Origin: Saccharothrix sp. NRRL B-16348
GTDB taxonomy: Bacteria; Actinomycetota; Actinomycetes; Mycobacteriales; Pseudonocardiaceae
DNA length: 64,000 nt
Direction: 5' to 3'
NCBI RefSeq assembly: GCF_001280085.1
Contig: NZ_LGED01000217.1
Coordinates: forward strand, 143,995 to 207,994
Shown here: positions 18,187 to 26,170 of the stretch, piece by piece
Layout of the letters: each line of letters starts with the position of its first letter
Position numbering within the stretch: position 1 is the first letter of the stretch
Made by a program: the position numbers and the translations under genes
Notes under the pieces: model-generated
Told to the model about the DNA's origin: nothing
What the model saw: only the letters and a program-made list of their open reading frames with translations
Databases searched by the model: none

Positions 18187-19110
18187 GTGGAACTACGGCA
18201 GCTCCGGTACTTCGTCGCGGTCGCCGAGGAACTGCACTTCGGCCGCGCGGCGGCCCGGTTGCTGATCGCGGGACCGTCGCTGTCGCAGCAGATCAAGGCG
18301 CTCGAACGCGACCTGGGCGTGCCCCTGTTCGCCCGTGACCGCCGTACGGTCGCGCTCACCGCGACCGGCGCCGCGCTGCTCCCCGAGGCACGTGCGCTGC
18401 TCGACCGGGCCGACGAGCTGCGTCGCCGGGCGCGGCAGCTGTCCGGCGCCGAGCCGGTGCGCCTCGGCTACGTCAACTGGCTGCCACCGGACCTGGGCGC
18501 GCGCACGGCCGGGGTCGCGCAGCTCTACGTGGACACGTGGGTCGTGCCGTCGCACGCGCAGGCGGCGCGGGTCGCCGACGGCAGCCTCGACCTGGCCGTG
18601 TGCTGGGTGCGGACCGCCGACCTCGCCCGCCACGGGCTGACCGCGCGGCTGCTCGGCGCGGACCGGCTCTACGCCGTGTCGACCGGCTCGGACAGCGGTC
18701 CGGTGCGGGCCGCGGACATCGCGGTGCTCGTGGACGACGACGTCACGTCGTGGTCGTCCTGGAACGAGTTCGCCGAGGAGTTCGCCCGGGACACCGGCGC
18801 CCGCGTGGTGCGCATCCACAACGGCGCGATCACGGGTCCGGCGTTCTTCGACCACGTGCGGGCGTGCACCACTCCGGTGCTCAACTCGCCCAAGGGCCAG
18901 ACCACGCCGCTGCCGCCGGACCTGGTCCACCGGCCGGTGATCGCGCCGGAGGTGATGTGGACGTGGTCGCTCGTCCACCGCGACGACGAAGTCCGCGCCG
19001 CCGTGACGGCCGTCGCCGAGGCGGTCACGCGTGACGTGGGCGACCTCGGCCTGCACCGGGAAGGCGTGTGGCTGCCCGCGGACGACCCGCACCGGGCGCT
19101 GGGAGGCTGA
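18187..19110 (+). CDS. LysR-family transcriptional regulator
   Basis: A 307-residue LysR protein starting at GTG 18187 so that the canonical N-terminus ELRQLRYFVAVAEELHFGR is complete. Winged helix at 1-60 (LLIAGPSLSQQIKALERDLG), linker helix to ~88, then a periplasmic-binding-like effector domain. It lies directly upstream of the SDR and SnoaL-like genes on the same strand, which it probably regulates; LysR genes are more often divergent to their targets, so this is tentative. Confidence 0.88.
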   Translation: MELRQLRYFVAVAEELHFGRAAARLLIAGPSLSQQIKALERDLGVPLFARDRRTVALTATGAALLPEARALLDRADELRRRARQLSGAEPVRLGYVNWLPPDLGARTAGVAQLYVDTWVVPSHAQAARVADGSLDLAVCWVRTADLARHGLTARLLGADRLYAVSTGSDSGPVRAADIAVLVDDDVTSWSSWNEFAEEFARDTGARVVRIHNGAITGPAFFDHVRACTTPVLNSPKGQTTPLPPDLVHRPVIAPEVMWTWSLVHRDDEVRAAVTAVAEAVTRDVGDLGLHREGVWLPADDPHRALGG

Positions 19111-19208
19111 GCCTCTCACGAGGGAGAAAACAAGTCGTGGCAAGGAAAACCGCCCGCGCGCACGATCAGGGAGCAGGTCCACCCCACTCCTGAAAGCGGG
19201 TCTCCGAC

Positions 19209-19919
19209 ATGAACACGCAGCACGTCGCGATCATCACCGGCGCGTCCCAGGGCATCGGCGCGGCCCTCGTGCCCGCCTACCGCAAGCTCGGCCACGCCGT
19301 CGTGGCGACATCCCGGTCGATCGACCCGTCGGACGACCCCGAGGTGCTGACCGTGCGAGCCGACCTGTCGCAGCCGGGCGACGGCGCCCGCGTCGTCGAG
19401 GAGGCACTGGCGCGGTTCGGCCGGGTCGACACGCTGGTGAACAACGCGGGCGTGTTCGTCGCCAAGCCGTTCACCGACTACACCGACGAGGACTTCGCCA
19501 CCGTCGCGGGCACCAACCTGCGGGGGTTCTTCGAGATCACCCGCAGCGCGGTGGCGGCGATGCTGGCGCAGGGCACGGCCGGCCACGTGGTCAACCTGTC
19601 CACCAGCCTGGTCGACCACGCGCTGTCCCGGGTGCCGGCGGCGCTGGCGGCGCTGACCAAGGGCGGTCTGACCGCCGTCACCAAGTCGCTCGCGATCGAG
19701 TACGCGACCAGGGGCATCCGGGTCAACGCCGTCGCGCTCGGCGTCATCCGCACGCCCATGCACGCGCCGGAGACGCACGACTTCCTCGCCGCGCTGCACC
19801 CCGTCGGCCGCCTCGGCGAGATCGACGAGGTCGTCGACGCGATCACCTTCCTGGAACAGGCCGGTTTCGTCACCGGCGAGGTGCTGCACGTCGACGGCGG
19901 CCAGAGCGCGGGACACTGA
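19209..19919 (+). CDS. Short-chain dehydrogenase/reductase with the catalytic tyrosine apparently replaced
   Basis: A 236-residue SDR: cofactor loop TGASQGIGA near the N-terminus, NNAG at ~78-81, active-site serine region NLSTS. Where the family has YxxxK the sequence is AALTK, i.e. Ala in place of Tyr before the conserved Lys. The C-terminus (VTGEVLHVDGGQSA) is typical of classical SDRs. A ribosome site is not strong. The next gene starts one base after the stop. Either a different general acid is used or the protein is a binding or scaffold paralogue. Confidence 0.82.
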   Translation: MNTQHVAIITGASQGIGAALVPAYRKLGHAVVATSRSIDPSDDPEVLTVRADLSQPGDGARVVEEALARFGRVDTLVNNAGVFVAKPFTDYTDEDFATVAGTNLRGFFEITRSAVAAMLAQGTAGHVVNLSTSLVDHALSRVPAALAALTKGGLTAVTKSLAIEYATRGIRVNAVALGVIRTPMHAPETHDFLAALHPVGRLGEIDEVVDAITFLEQAGFVTGEVLHVDGGQSAGH

Positions 19920-19920
19920 C

Positions 19921-20268
19921 ATGACCGCCGACGAAGTCCTGCGGGACGTCATGGACCGGTGGAAGGACGCCGTGGACGCGCACGAGCCCGAACGCGTGGC
20001 CGCGAACTTCACCGAGGACGCGATCTTCCAAGGTCTGCGCCCGTACGGCGTCGGCCGCGCGGCGGTGGCCGAGTACTACGCCTCCCAGCCGCTCGGGCTG
20101 ACGGCGGAGTACCGGGTCCTCGAGACCCGCGACCTCGCCGACGACCTGGTGCTCGGCTACCTCGAAGTGGACTTCTCGTTCGTCGACCGGCCCACGCTGC
20201 GGGTGCACCTCGGCGTGGTCGTGCGGAACGGTCTGATCACCCACTACCAGGTGGCCAAGCCCGCCTGA
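19921..20268 (+). CDS. SnoaL/NTF2-like protein (SgcJ/EcaC type)
   Basis: A 115-residue cone-shaped alpha+beta barrel protein. N-terminal helix LRDVMDRWKDAVDAHEPERV, then NFTEDAIFQG and the strands VVVRNGLITHYQVAKP, as in SgcJ/EcaC-type NTF2 proteins that bind or isomerise small hydrophobic substrates. It starts one base after the SDR stop, so it forms a two-gene unit with it; a joint role in modifying one small molecule is likely but the substrate is unknown. Confidence 0.72.
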   Translation: MTADEVLRDVMDRWKDAVDAHEPERVAANFTEDAIFQGLRPYGVGRAAVAEYYASQPLGLTAEYRVLETRDLADDLVLGYLEVDFSFVDRPTLRVHLGVVVRNGLITHYQVAKPA

Positions 20269-20276
20269 GGCAACCG

Positions 20277-20310
20277 GCACGGCCCGCCCGCCCACGCGAG
20301 CGGGCCGTGC
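20277..20310 (+). terminator. Intrinsic terminator after the SDR-SnoaL pair
   Basis: A perfect 11-bp stem GCACGGCCCGC / GCGGGCCGTGC with a 12-base loop, 9 bp after the stop; no U-tract. Confidence 0.65.
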
Positions 20311-20431
20311 GCTGTGCACGTTCCCAGCCGGACAGATTCGAGAAGGCTTGAGCTGGTCACCGATCTGCGCTTTCATGTTGTGCACGTGCACAGCCCGCCG
20401 CCGCACCGCACCCTCGATCAAAGGAGATCGG

Positions 20432-21541
20432 ATGTCCGGACCCACCCGGGCGGCCAAGGCCGCCCTCGCTCTGGCGACCGCCGTGCTCCCGCTGGCCACG
20501 CTCACCCCGGCCGTCTCCGCGGCAGGGTCGCTGAGCATGCTCGGAGCCGACGTCTCGACCGCGCAACGCGCCCTGGACCTCGGCGCGAAGTACTACGACG
20601 CGGCCGGCGTCGCGCGGGATCCGCTCGACATCCTCAAGGGCGCGGGCGTCAACTACGTCCGCCTGCGCGTCTGGAACAACCCGCGCAGCGGCTACAACAA
20701 CAAGGCGAAGGTGCTGGCCTACGCCAAGACCGTCAAGGCCAAGGGCCTCAAGCTGCTGGTCGACTTCCACTACTCCGACACGTGGGCCGACCCCGGCAAG
20801 CAGTACAAGCCGGCCGCCTGGTCGGGGCACGGCATCGGCCAGTTGCAGACCGACGTCTACAACTACACCCACGACGTGTGCACCAGCCTCAAGTCCCAGG
20901 GCACCACGCCGGACAGCGTGCAGATCGGCAACGAGATCAACGTCGGCATGCTCTGGAACGAGGGCAAGGTCGTCAACAACGACTTCACCAACCTCAGCCT
21001 GCTGCTGAAGGCCGGCTACAACGCCACGAAGGCGTGCAACAGCGGCACCAAGGTCATGATCCACACGGCGAACGCCGACAGCCTCGACCACGCCCGCTGG
21101 TTCTACGACGGCATCAGGGCCAAGGGCGTGGCGTGGGACATCACGGCGCTGTCGTACTACTGCATGTGGCACGGCACGCTCGCCAACCTCTACAACGTCA
21201 TCTCCGACGTGCGGTCCCGCTACGGCAAGGACGTGGTGCTCGCGGAGACGGCCTATCCCTTCACCACCGGCAACGCCGACGGCACCGGCAACTCCATCAC
21301 GTCCGGCTGCACGGACTACCCGCTGACGTGGGCGGGCCAGGCGAAGAACTTCACCCACGTCCAGAACACCGCGCGCAACGCGGGCGCCATCGGCGTCTTC
21401 TACTGGGAGCCCACCTGGTACGCGGTGCCCGGCAACGGCTGGGACCCGGCCGACATCAACGGCAGCGGCAACGGCTGGGACAACATGGCGACCTTCGACT
21501 GGAGCGGTCGGCTCAACCCCGGGATCCGCTGGACCCCGTGA
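20432..21541 (+). CDS. Secreted arabinogalactan endo-beta-1,4-galactanase (GH53)
   Basis: A 369-residue secreted glycosidase that cleaves beta-1,4-galactan side chains of type I arabinogalactan (pectin). The start at ATG 20432 is set by an ideal AAGGAG site 6-11 bases upstream and gives a standard signal peptide ending ~AVSAAG. The TIM-barrel motifs are present: VRLRVWNN, DFHYSDTWADP, the acid/base Glu in QIGNEINVG and the nucleophile Glu in VLAETAYP. No carbohydrate-binding module is attached. It stands alone but matches the pectin-oriented genes at 40-58 kb. Confidence 0.93.
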   Translation: MSGPTRAAKAALALATAVLPLATLTPAVSAAGSLSMLGADVSTAQRALDLGAKYYDAAGVARDPLDILKGAGVNYVRLRVWNNPRSGYNNKAKVLAYAKTVKAKGLKLLVDFHYSDTWADPGKQYKPAAWSGHGIGQLQTDVYNYTHDVCTSLKSQGTTPDSVQIGNEINVGMLWNEGKVVNNDFTNLSLLLKAGYNATKACNSGTKVMIHTANADSLDHARWFYDGIRAKGVAWDITALSYYCMWHGTLANLYNVISDVRSRYGKDVVLAETAYPFTTGNADGTGNSITSGCTDYPLTWAGQAKNFTHVQNTARNAGAIGVFYWEPTWYAVPGNGWDPADINGSGNGWDNMATFDWSGRLNPGIRWTP

Positions 21542-21551
21542 CCTGACCGGT

Positions 21552-21580
21552 CGGGGGACCGTCGCACCGGCGGTCCCCCG
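21552..21580 (+). terminator. Bidirectional terminator between the GH53 gene and the convergent unknown gene
   Basis: A perfect 10-bp stem CGGGGGACCG / CGGTCCCCCG with a 9-base loop in the 45-bp space between convergent stops. Confidence 0.65.
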
Positions 21581-21586
21581 GCCCGA

Positions 21587-22459
21587 TCACTCCGGGTCGG
21601 CGGTCCCGTCCGCCAGTTCCTCCAGGCCACGCCGGTCGAGCACGTCGAGCCGCTGCTCGTCCGGCGTGCCGGAGCGCTTGACCAGGCCCTTGCGCTCCAG
21701 GTGGCCCATCGTCTTGCGGAGCTTCTCGGTCACCAGCGAGCCCTTGCCCTTGGCCGCGAACTCGGTCTTCTGCTCGACCGCCAGCATCGGCGCGACCTCC
21801 CTCTTCCACGCGGTCAGCAGCGCGGCGCGCGGCACCGACGGCTCGTCGCCCGCCACGTCCAGGATGATCCCGGCCAGCACGCGCCCGAAGTCGTCCTGCC
21901 GCGTCGAGTGCCGCTGGACCAGCTCCTCGACCGACGTGCGCCCCTCGCCGTCCGACGTGCCCGGCACGTCGAGCGCGGCCAGCCGTGCCCACAGCGCCCG
22001 GTCGGCGGCGGTCGGCTCGGCACCGCCGGCGAGCACGGCCGCCCGGTGCGCGTCGACGGCCGAACCCAGGGCGAGCACGAGGTCCGTCAGCTCGTCGCGG
22101 ACGTCGTCGCCGCGCAGCCGCCGCGCCGCGGCCGCGATCAGCCGGTGGTGCTCGCGCACCAACGTCTCGAAGTGGGCGGTCTTCGTGGCGCGGTTGGCGT
22201 CCTCGGCCGCGTCACGCTGGTACTCGGCCTGGCTGATCTCCCCGTCGAGCGCCCGCGCCCGCGCGGTGGCGCGCTCGGCCGTGCGGTGCACGCGCGTCGC
22301 CGCGATCCGGTCGAGCATCGCCCGCAGCACCCGGTCGGTCTGCTCGACGTAGGCGTCGGAGGCCAGGAGTCGCCAGGTCTCGTCGTCACGGCTGCGCAGC
22401 GCGTTGTTGACGAAGCGGTCGGCGGCGTGGTCGTCGTCGGACCCGTAGGGCAATGTCAC
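21587..22459 (-). CDS. Unknown cytoplasmic protein with a possible C-terminal winged helix
   Basis: A 290-residue protein, start taken at GTG 22459 (VTLPYGS). It has no signal or membrane segments. Residues ~40-130 are long charged helices, likely coiled coil. The last ~60 residues (VTEKLRKTMGHLERKGLVKRSGT) look like the recognition helix and wing of a MarR/ArsR-type winged helix. It may be a DNA-binding regulator, but no family is recognised. It is convergent with the galactanase gene and divergent from the IMP dehydrogenase gene; the 232-bp spacer between holds no clear site. Confidence 0.5.
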   Translation of the reverse strand: MTLPYGSDDDHAADRFVNNALRSRDDETWRLLASDAYVEQTDRVLRAMLDRIAATRVHRTAERATARARALDGEISQAEYQRDAAEDANRATKTAHFETLVREHHRLIAAAARRLRGDDVRDELTDLVLALGSAVDAHRAAVLAGGAEPTAADRALWARLAALDVPGTSDGEGRTSVEELVQRHSTRQDDFGRVLAGIILDVAGDEPSVPRAALLTAWKREVAPMLAVEQKTEFAAKGKGSLVTEKLRKTMGHLERKGLVKRSGTPDEQRLDVLDRRGLEELADGTADPE

Positions 22460-22691
22460 GTGTTTTCGATCCTCGGTAGTGGTGCGTACCCCGTGAGGGG
22501 AACGAGAGGGCCGGTCCGGGTCGCGGGTGGTGGTGCACGCGGCACGACAGGCGGGTACGGCGCGGCGGGATCCGCCCAGCATAGGCGGCCGACGGCGCTG
22601 TCGCGACACGGCGTGCCCGTCACGGTGTGGGAGGCTGCGACCACATGGTGGAGCCGGGGATTCCCGGCACAACGATTCGGAGAGCCTGCCC

Positions 22692-24191
22692 GTGGTCGAG
22701 ATCGTGCCCGGAGTGTCGCGGACGTTCAACGAGTTCTTGTTGCTGCCCAACCGAACCACCGCGGAGTGCACACCGGCGAAGGTCGACCTCGGCACACCCC
22801 TCGTGCGGCACGCCGTCGGCGGATCGTCGACGATCCGGCTGTCCGTGCCGTTCACGTCGGCGATCATGCAGGCGGTCAGCTCGCCGCGGTTGGCGGTGGC
22901 CCTGGCCCGATCGGGTGGCTTGAGCTTCCTGCACCACAACCAGTCCGTCGAGCACCAGGCGGACGCGGTGCGGTTCGTGAAGAACTTCAAGGCGGGCTTC
23001 GTGGTCAGCGACACGACGGTCCGCCCGACCGACCCGCTCCGGCACCTCGCCGGCCTGATGGAGGCCACCGGCCACAAGACCGCGGCCGTCACCGAGGACG
23101 GCACGCCGCACGGCCGGTTCGTGGGTCTGGTCACGTCCCGCGACTTCCACTCCGACCGGCACGACCTCGACCTCCCGGTCGCCGACCGGATGCGCACCGC
23201 GGACGCCCTCACCTGCGGCAAGGAGGGCATCACCCTCTCCGAGGCCAACACGCTGCTGTGGGAGGAGCGCATCGACTGCCTGCCGGTCGTGGACGGCGCG
23301 GGGCACCTGCAGCACCTGGTGTTCCGCTCGGACTACGCCGACCACAAGCAGTTCCCCGGCGCGGTGGTGGACGCGGCCAAGCGGTTCCGGGTCGGCGCGG
23401 GCGTGAACACGCACGACTACCGCGACCGCGTGCCCGCGCTGGTCGCCGCCGGCGTGGACGTGCTGTGCCTGGACTCGTCGGACGGTTACAGCGACTGGCA
23501 GGCCGAGGCGCTGCGGTGGGTCAAGCGCGAGTTCCCGGAGGTGCCGATCGGCGGCGGCAACGTCGTGGACGGCGAGGCGTTCCGGTTCCTGGCCGACGCG
23601 GGCGCGGACTTCGTCAAGGTGGGCATCGGCGGCGGCTCGATCTGCATCACCCGCGACCAGAAGGGCATCGGCCGCGGCCAGGCCAGCGCGGTCATGGACG
23701 TCGCCGAGGCACGTGACGCCTACGCGCGGCGCACCGGCGAGTACGTGCCGATCTGCTCCGACGGCGGTCTGCTGCACGACTACCACATGGCCCTGGCCCT
23801 GGCGATGGGCGCGGACTTCGTGATGATGGGCCGCTACTTCGCGCGGTTCGACCAGTCGCCGGGCAAGAAGGTGCGCATCGGCGGGTCGGTGTTCAAGGAG
23901 TACTGGGGCGAGGGCTCCAGCCGGGCCCGCAACTGGCAGCGCTACGACCAGGGCGAGGACAAGCTGCACTTCGAGGAGGGCGTCGACGGCTACGTGCCGT
24001 ACGTGGGCGACCTCGGCGATGCCCTCGCGCTGACCGTGGCCAAGATCAAGGCCACGATGGCGTCCTGCGGCGCGGCGACCATCCCGGTCTTCCAGTCCAC
24101 CGCGCGCGTGACGCTGGTGTCGGAGCAGAGCTACCAGGAGAACGCCGCCGCGGTCGCCGTGCGCGACAACGCCGACACCACCCTGGGCTGA
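22692..24191 (+). CDS. guaB: IMP dehydrogenase, Tritrichomonas-like type, with tandem CBS domains
   Basis: A 499-residue enzyme that oxidises IMP to XMP, the committed step of GMP synthesis. Start GTG 22692 gives VVEIVPGVSRTFNEFLLLP. The TIM barrel is interrupted at ~105-220 by a CBS pair (FVGLVTSRDF; IDCLPVVDGAG). The active loop is GGGSICITR (catalytic Cys) continuing DQKGIGRGQ, and the flap is SSRARNWQRYD with the Arg-Tyr dyad. These segments resemble the protozoan Tritrichomonas foetus enzyme much more than the usual actinobacterial GuaB (loop SICTTR). It is probably a second IMP dehydrogenase of this organism; the usual GuaB is not in the window. Confidence 0.88.
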   Translation: MVEIVPGVSRTFNEFLLLPNRTTAECTPAKVDLGTPLVRHAVGGSSTIRLSVPFTSAIMQAVSSPRLAVALARSGGLSFLHHNQSVEHQADAVRFVKNFKAGFVVSDTTVRPTDPLRHLAGLMEATGHKTAAVTEDGTPHGRFVGLVTSRDFHSDRHDLDLPVADRMRTADALTCGKEGITLSEANTLLWEERIDCLPVVDGAGHLQHLVFRSDYADHKQFPGAVVDAAKRFRVGAGVNTHDYRDRVPALVAAGVDVLCLDSSDGYSDWQAEALRWVKREFPEVPIGGGNVVDGEAFRFLADAGADFVKVGIGGGSICITRDQKGIGRGQASAVMDVAEARDAYARRTGEYVPICSDGGLLHDYHMALALAMGADFVMMGRYFARFDQSPGKKVRIGGSVFKEYWGEGSSRARNWQRYDQGEDKLHFEEGVDGYVPYVGDLGDALALTVAKIKATMASCGAATIPVFQSTARVTLVSEQSYQENAAAVAVRDNADTTLG

Positions 24192-24209
24192 GTCGACGGC
24201 GGGAGCCAA

Positions 24210-24269
24210 GGGCGGGCGTCCGGAATAGTGGTTGAAATCAGAAATATTCACCCTCCCGGACGCCCGCCC
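24210..24269. repeat. Long-armed inverted repeat with A+T-rich loop between convergent genes
   Basis: Perfect 14-bp arms GGGCGGGCGTCCGG and CCGGACGCCCGCCC enclose a 32-base loop that is strikingly A+T-rich for this genome and holds a weaker inner stem (GGTTGAA / TTCACC). The position between the IMP dehydrogenase stop and the convergent small gene makes a bidirectional terminator the simplest reading, but the long structured loop is unusual for one. Confidence 0.6.
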
Positions 24270-24330
24270 GCGCCGCGCGAATAACAGTCACATTTGCCGG
24301 CGGGGCGGTCGCGCCCGGATTCGACGAGGC

Positions 24331-24606
24331 TCAGTCGTCGTCATCGTCATCACCTCCGCCGGCCCGGCCGCCGCCGCGGGGAAGCGGCGGAGGATCCGGC
24401 GGCGGATCGGCGATCGGAGCAGTCGTCACCGGCGTCGGCGCGGTGGTCGTCGCGCTGCTCGTCGCGCTGGTCGGCGGGTTTTCCGCGGTGCCGACCGTGA
24501 CCAGCGGGGCGGTACCGGACTCCGCTTCGACCAGGGACGACAGACCGGCCAGGGACACGGTGACGGCCAGGCACGTGACGACGGCCCAGAGCCAGACGAA
24601 CCGCAT
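24331..24606 (-). CDS. Small exported/membrane protein with Thr/Pro-rich stalk and Asp6 tail
   Basis: A 91-residue protein starting at ATG 24606 (MRFVWLWAVV) with GGAGG about 11 bases upstream; a GTG 12 bases earlier is possible. One N-terminal hydrophobic segment (~4-25, signal peptide or anchor), then a low-complexity Ala/Thr/Pro region, a PPPDPPPLP stretch, a Gly-rich patch and a C-terminus of six aspartates. Codon use matches the genome. The acidic tail could bind Ca2+ or other cations. No family is recognised. Confidence 0.6.
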   Translation of the reverse strand: MRFVWLWAVVTCLAVTVSLAGLSSLVEAESGTAPLVTVGTAENPPTSATSSATTTAPTPVTTAPIADPPPDPPPLPRGGGRAGGGDDDDDD

Positions 24607-24814
24607 CGACGCGGTCACCTCCCACCTGAGAATTCCCGTGGCGCACCGGACTTCACACCGTAGCAGTGGCCTGATCGAATTCGCACCGTAGTTGGGCCGG
24701 CCGGACCACTTGGGCTAATGTCGTGAGGCGACGCCTCCATTCGAGGAATTGTCAGGCCGGCAGCTTTTGTTCACCATCGTGAACCGGGACGGCCCGGGAT
24801 CGAGGAGGGCCGTC

Positions 24815-25675
24815 GTGGTCACGCTCGTCGACGTCGCCAGGCACGCCGGGGTGGCCGTCAGCACCGTCTCCTACGCGCTCAGCGGCAAGCGGCCGATCTC
24901 CGAGCCCACGCGGGCACGGGTCGAGCGGAGCATGGAGGCGCTGGGCTACCGGGCGGGCCGGCTGCGGCGCACCCGCGTGCTGGGGGTGGCGCTGCCTGCG
25001 GGCCTGGACGAGACCTGGGCGGGCGGGTTCCTGGCGGGCGTCATGGCGATCGGCCGGGAGCGCGGCACGGACGTGCTGATCTGCCTCGGGACTAGGCCGC
25101 GGCACGTGGGCGCGGTGGTGGCGGTCTCCCCCGCGCCGTCGCCGGCCGGCGACGTCCCGGTGGTCCGGGTCGGGCCGGGGGACGGGACGCCGCACCTGTG
25201 CCGCGTGGACGTGGACCGGGTCGCGGCGGGCGCGGGCTGCGCGCGACACCTGGCGAACCTGGGGCACCGCACCGTGGCCCTCGTCCACCGCACGCCGCCG
25301 GACGACTTCCACCGCACCGTCACCGAGGTGCTGGGCAGGCGTGGCGGGGTCGTGCACCCGTGCGCCGAGCCGTCGGACCTGGCGCGGGCCTTCGAAAGCG
25401 GGGAACGGCCCACCGCGGTGGTGGCGGCCGACGGCGCGGCGCTGGACGTCGCGCTGGCCGACCTGGACCGGCGCGGCCTGCGCGTGCCGCACGACGTCTC
25501 GGTGATCGCCCTGGGCATCCCGCGGTCCCGCCCAGTGACCGCGGTGTCGGCGCCACCGGCCACCCTGGGCCGCGCCGCCGCCGCGGCCGTGCTGAGCGGC
25601 CACACCCGCGACCGCCTGGTCGTGCCGCACCTGGAGTCCCGGGGCACCACCGCACCGGCCCGCCGACCGGCCTGA
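24815..25675 (+). CDS. LacI-family transcriptional regulator (short)
   Basis: A 286-residue repressor. Start GTG 24815 is chosen because GAGGAGG lies 6 bases upstream and the DNA-binding domain then begins at once: VTLVDVARHAGVAVSTVSYALSG. The sugar-sensing domain (~55-280) is about 40 residues shorter than in typical LacI proteins, with a compressed region around residues 100-120. No carbohydrate gene adjoins it, so its target is unknown. The two LacI operator types found at 44.8 kb and 49.8-56.6 kb are candidates. Confidence 0.82.
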   Translation: MVTLVDVARHAGVAVSTVSYALSGKRPISEPTRARVERSMEALGYRAGRLRRTRVLGVALPAGLDETWAGGFLAGVMAIGRERGTDVLICLGTRPRHVGAVVAVSPAPSPAGDVPVVRVGPGDGTPHLCRVDVDRVAAGAGCARHLANLGHRTVALVHRTPPDDFHRTVTEVLGRRGGVVHPCAEPSDLARAFESGERPTAVVAADGAALDVALADLDRRGLRVPHDVSVIALGIPRSRPVTAVSAPPATLGRAAAAAVLSGHTRDRLVVPHLESRGTTAPARRPA

Positions 25676-25681
25676 CGCGCG

Positions 25682-25718
25682 CCCGCGGGGCGCACCGTGT
25701 CCAGGCGCGCCCCGCGGG
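25682..25718 (+). terminator. Intrinsic terminator after the short LacI gene
   Basis: A perfect 12-bp stem CCCGCGGGGCGC / GCGCCCCGCGGG with a 13-base loop, 7 bp after the stop. Confidence 0.65.
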
Positions 25719-25743
25719 TTGCCGGGTGAGCGGCGCTCATTGA

Positions 25744-26012
25744 GCCATTTCATCGTGATGTCGCAGGTCATGGCGCAGGCTGGACGGCTGGGTACGGGAA
25801 GGGCGAGGCTCCGGGTAAGACAGCAGTCGACCAAGATCCGATGCCCCGACAGGGAGCCTCGCCGTGCTGTCCTACCCTGTCGCGATTCCGCTGTCCGACC
25901 ACACCCGCGTCCGCCTGGGCGACCTGATCCGCGCCGAGCGCGTGCGACGTCGGTCCCGGTGGCGTCGACCGGAGCCCGGCCGCGAGACCCGCCGCCAACC
26001 ACGATGAAAGGG
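25744..26012 (+). mobile_element. 269-bp internally deleted IS5-family element (MITE-like), both ends present
   Basis: The left end GCCATTTCATCGTG and the inverted right end (CACGATGAAAGGG on the + strand) frame a segment holding only a 47-codon remnant of a transposase N-terminus (GTG 25864 to TGA 26005; VLSYPVAIPLSDHTRVRLGD). TTGA occurs directly outside both ends (25740-25743, 26013-26016), as expected of a 4-bp target duplication. However, homology with the second copy at 27.6-28.1 kb continues outward to 25732, so the true tip may be some bases further left. With the following spacer it fills 25676-26170, where no other gene is seen. Confidence 0.7.
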
Positions 26013-26121
26013 TTGAGCAACTTGACTTTCGTGTCTACGCCTTCGGCGGGGAGAAGGAGGGCGCGCTGGTCCGCGCGAGGTGTGCGGAGCGTTGGCCGCC
26101 GCGCTGTACGTCCGCACAGTA

Positions 26122-26158
26122 GGAACCCGAACCCGAACGTGAGCCGGGTCCGGGTTCC
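26122..26158 (-). terminator. Probable terminator of the sigma/membrane-protein operon
   Basis: A 13-bp stem GGAACCCGAACCC / GGGTCCGGGTTCC with one mismatch and an 11-base loop, 12 bp beyond the stop of the leftward gene at 26171. Confidence 0.55.
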
Positions 26159-26170
26159 ACTGGTGCTGAT

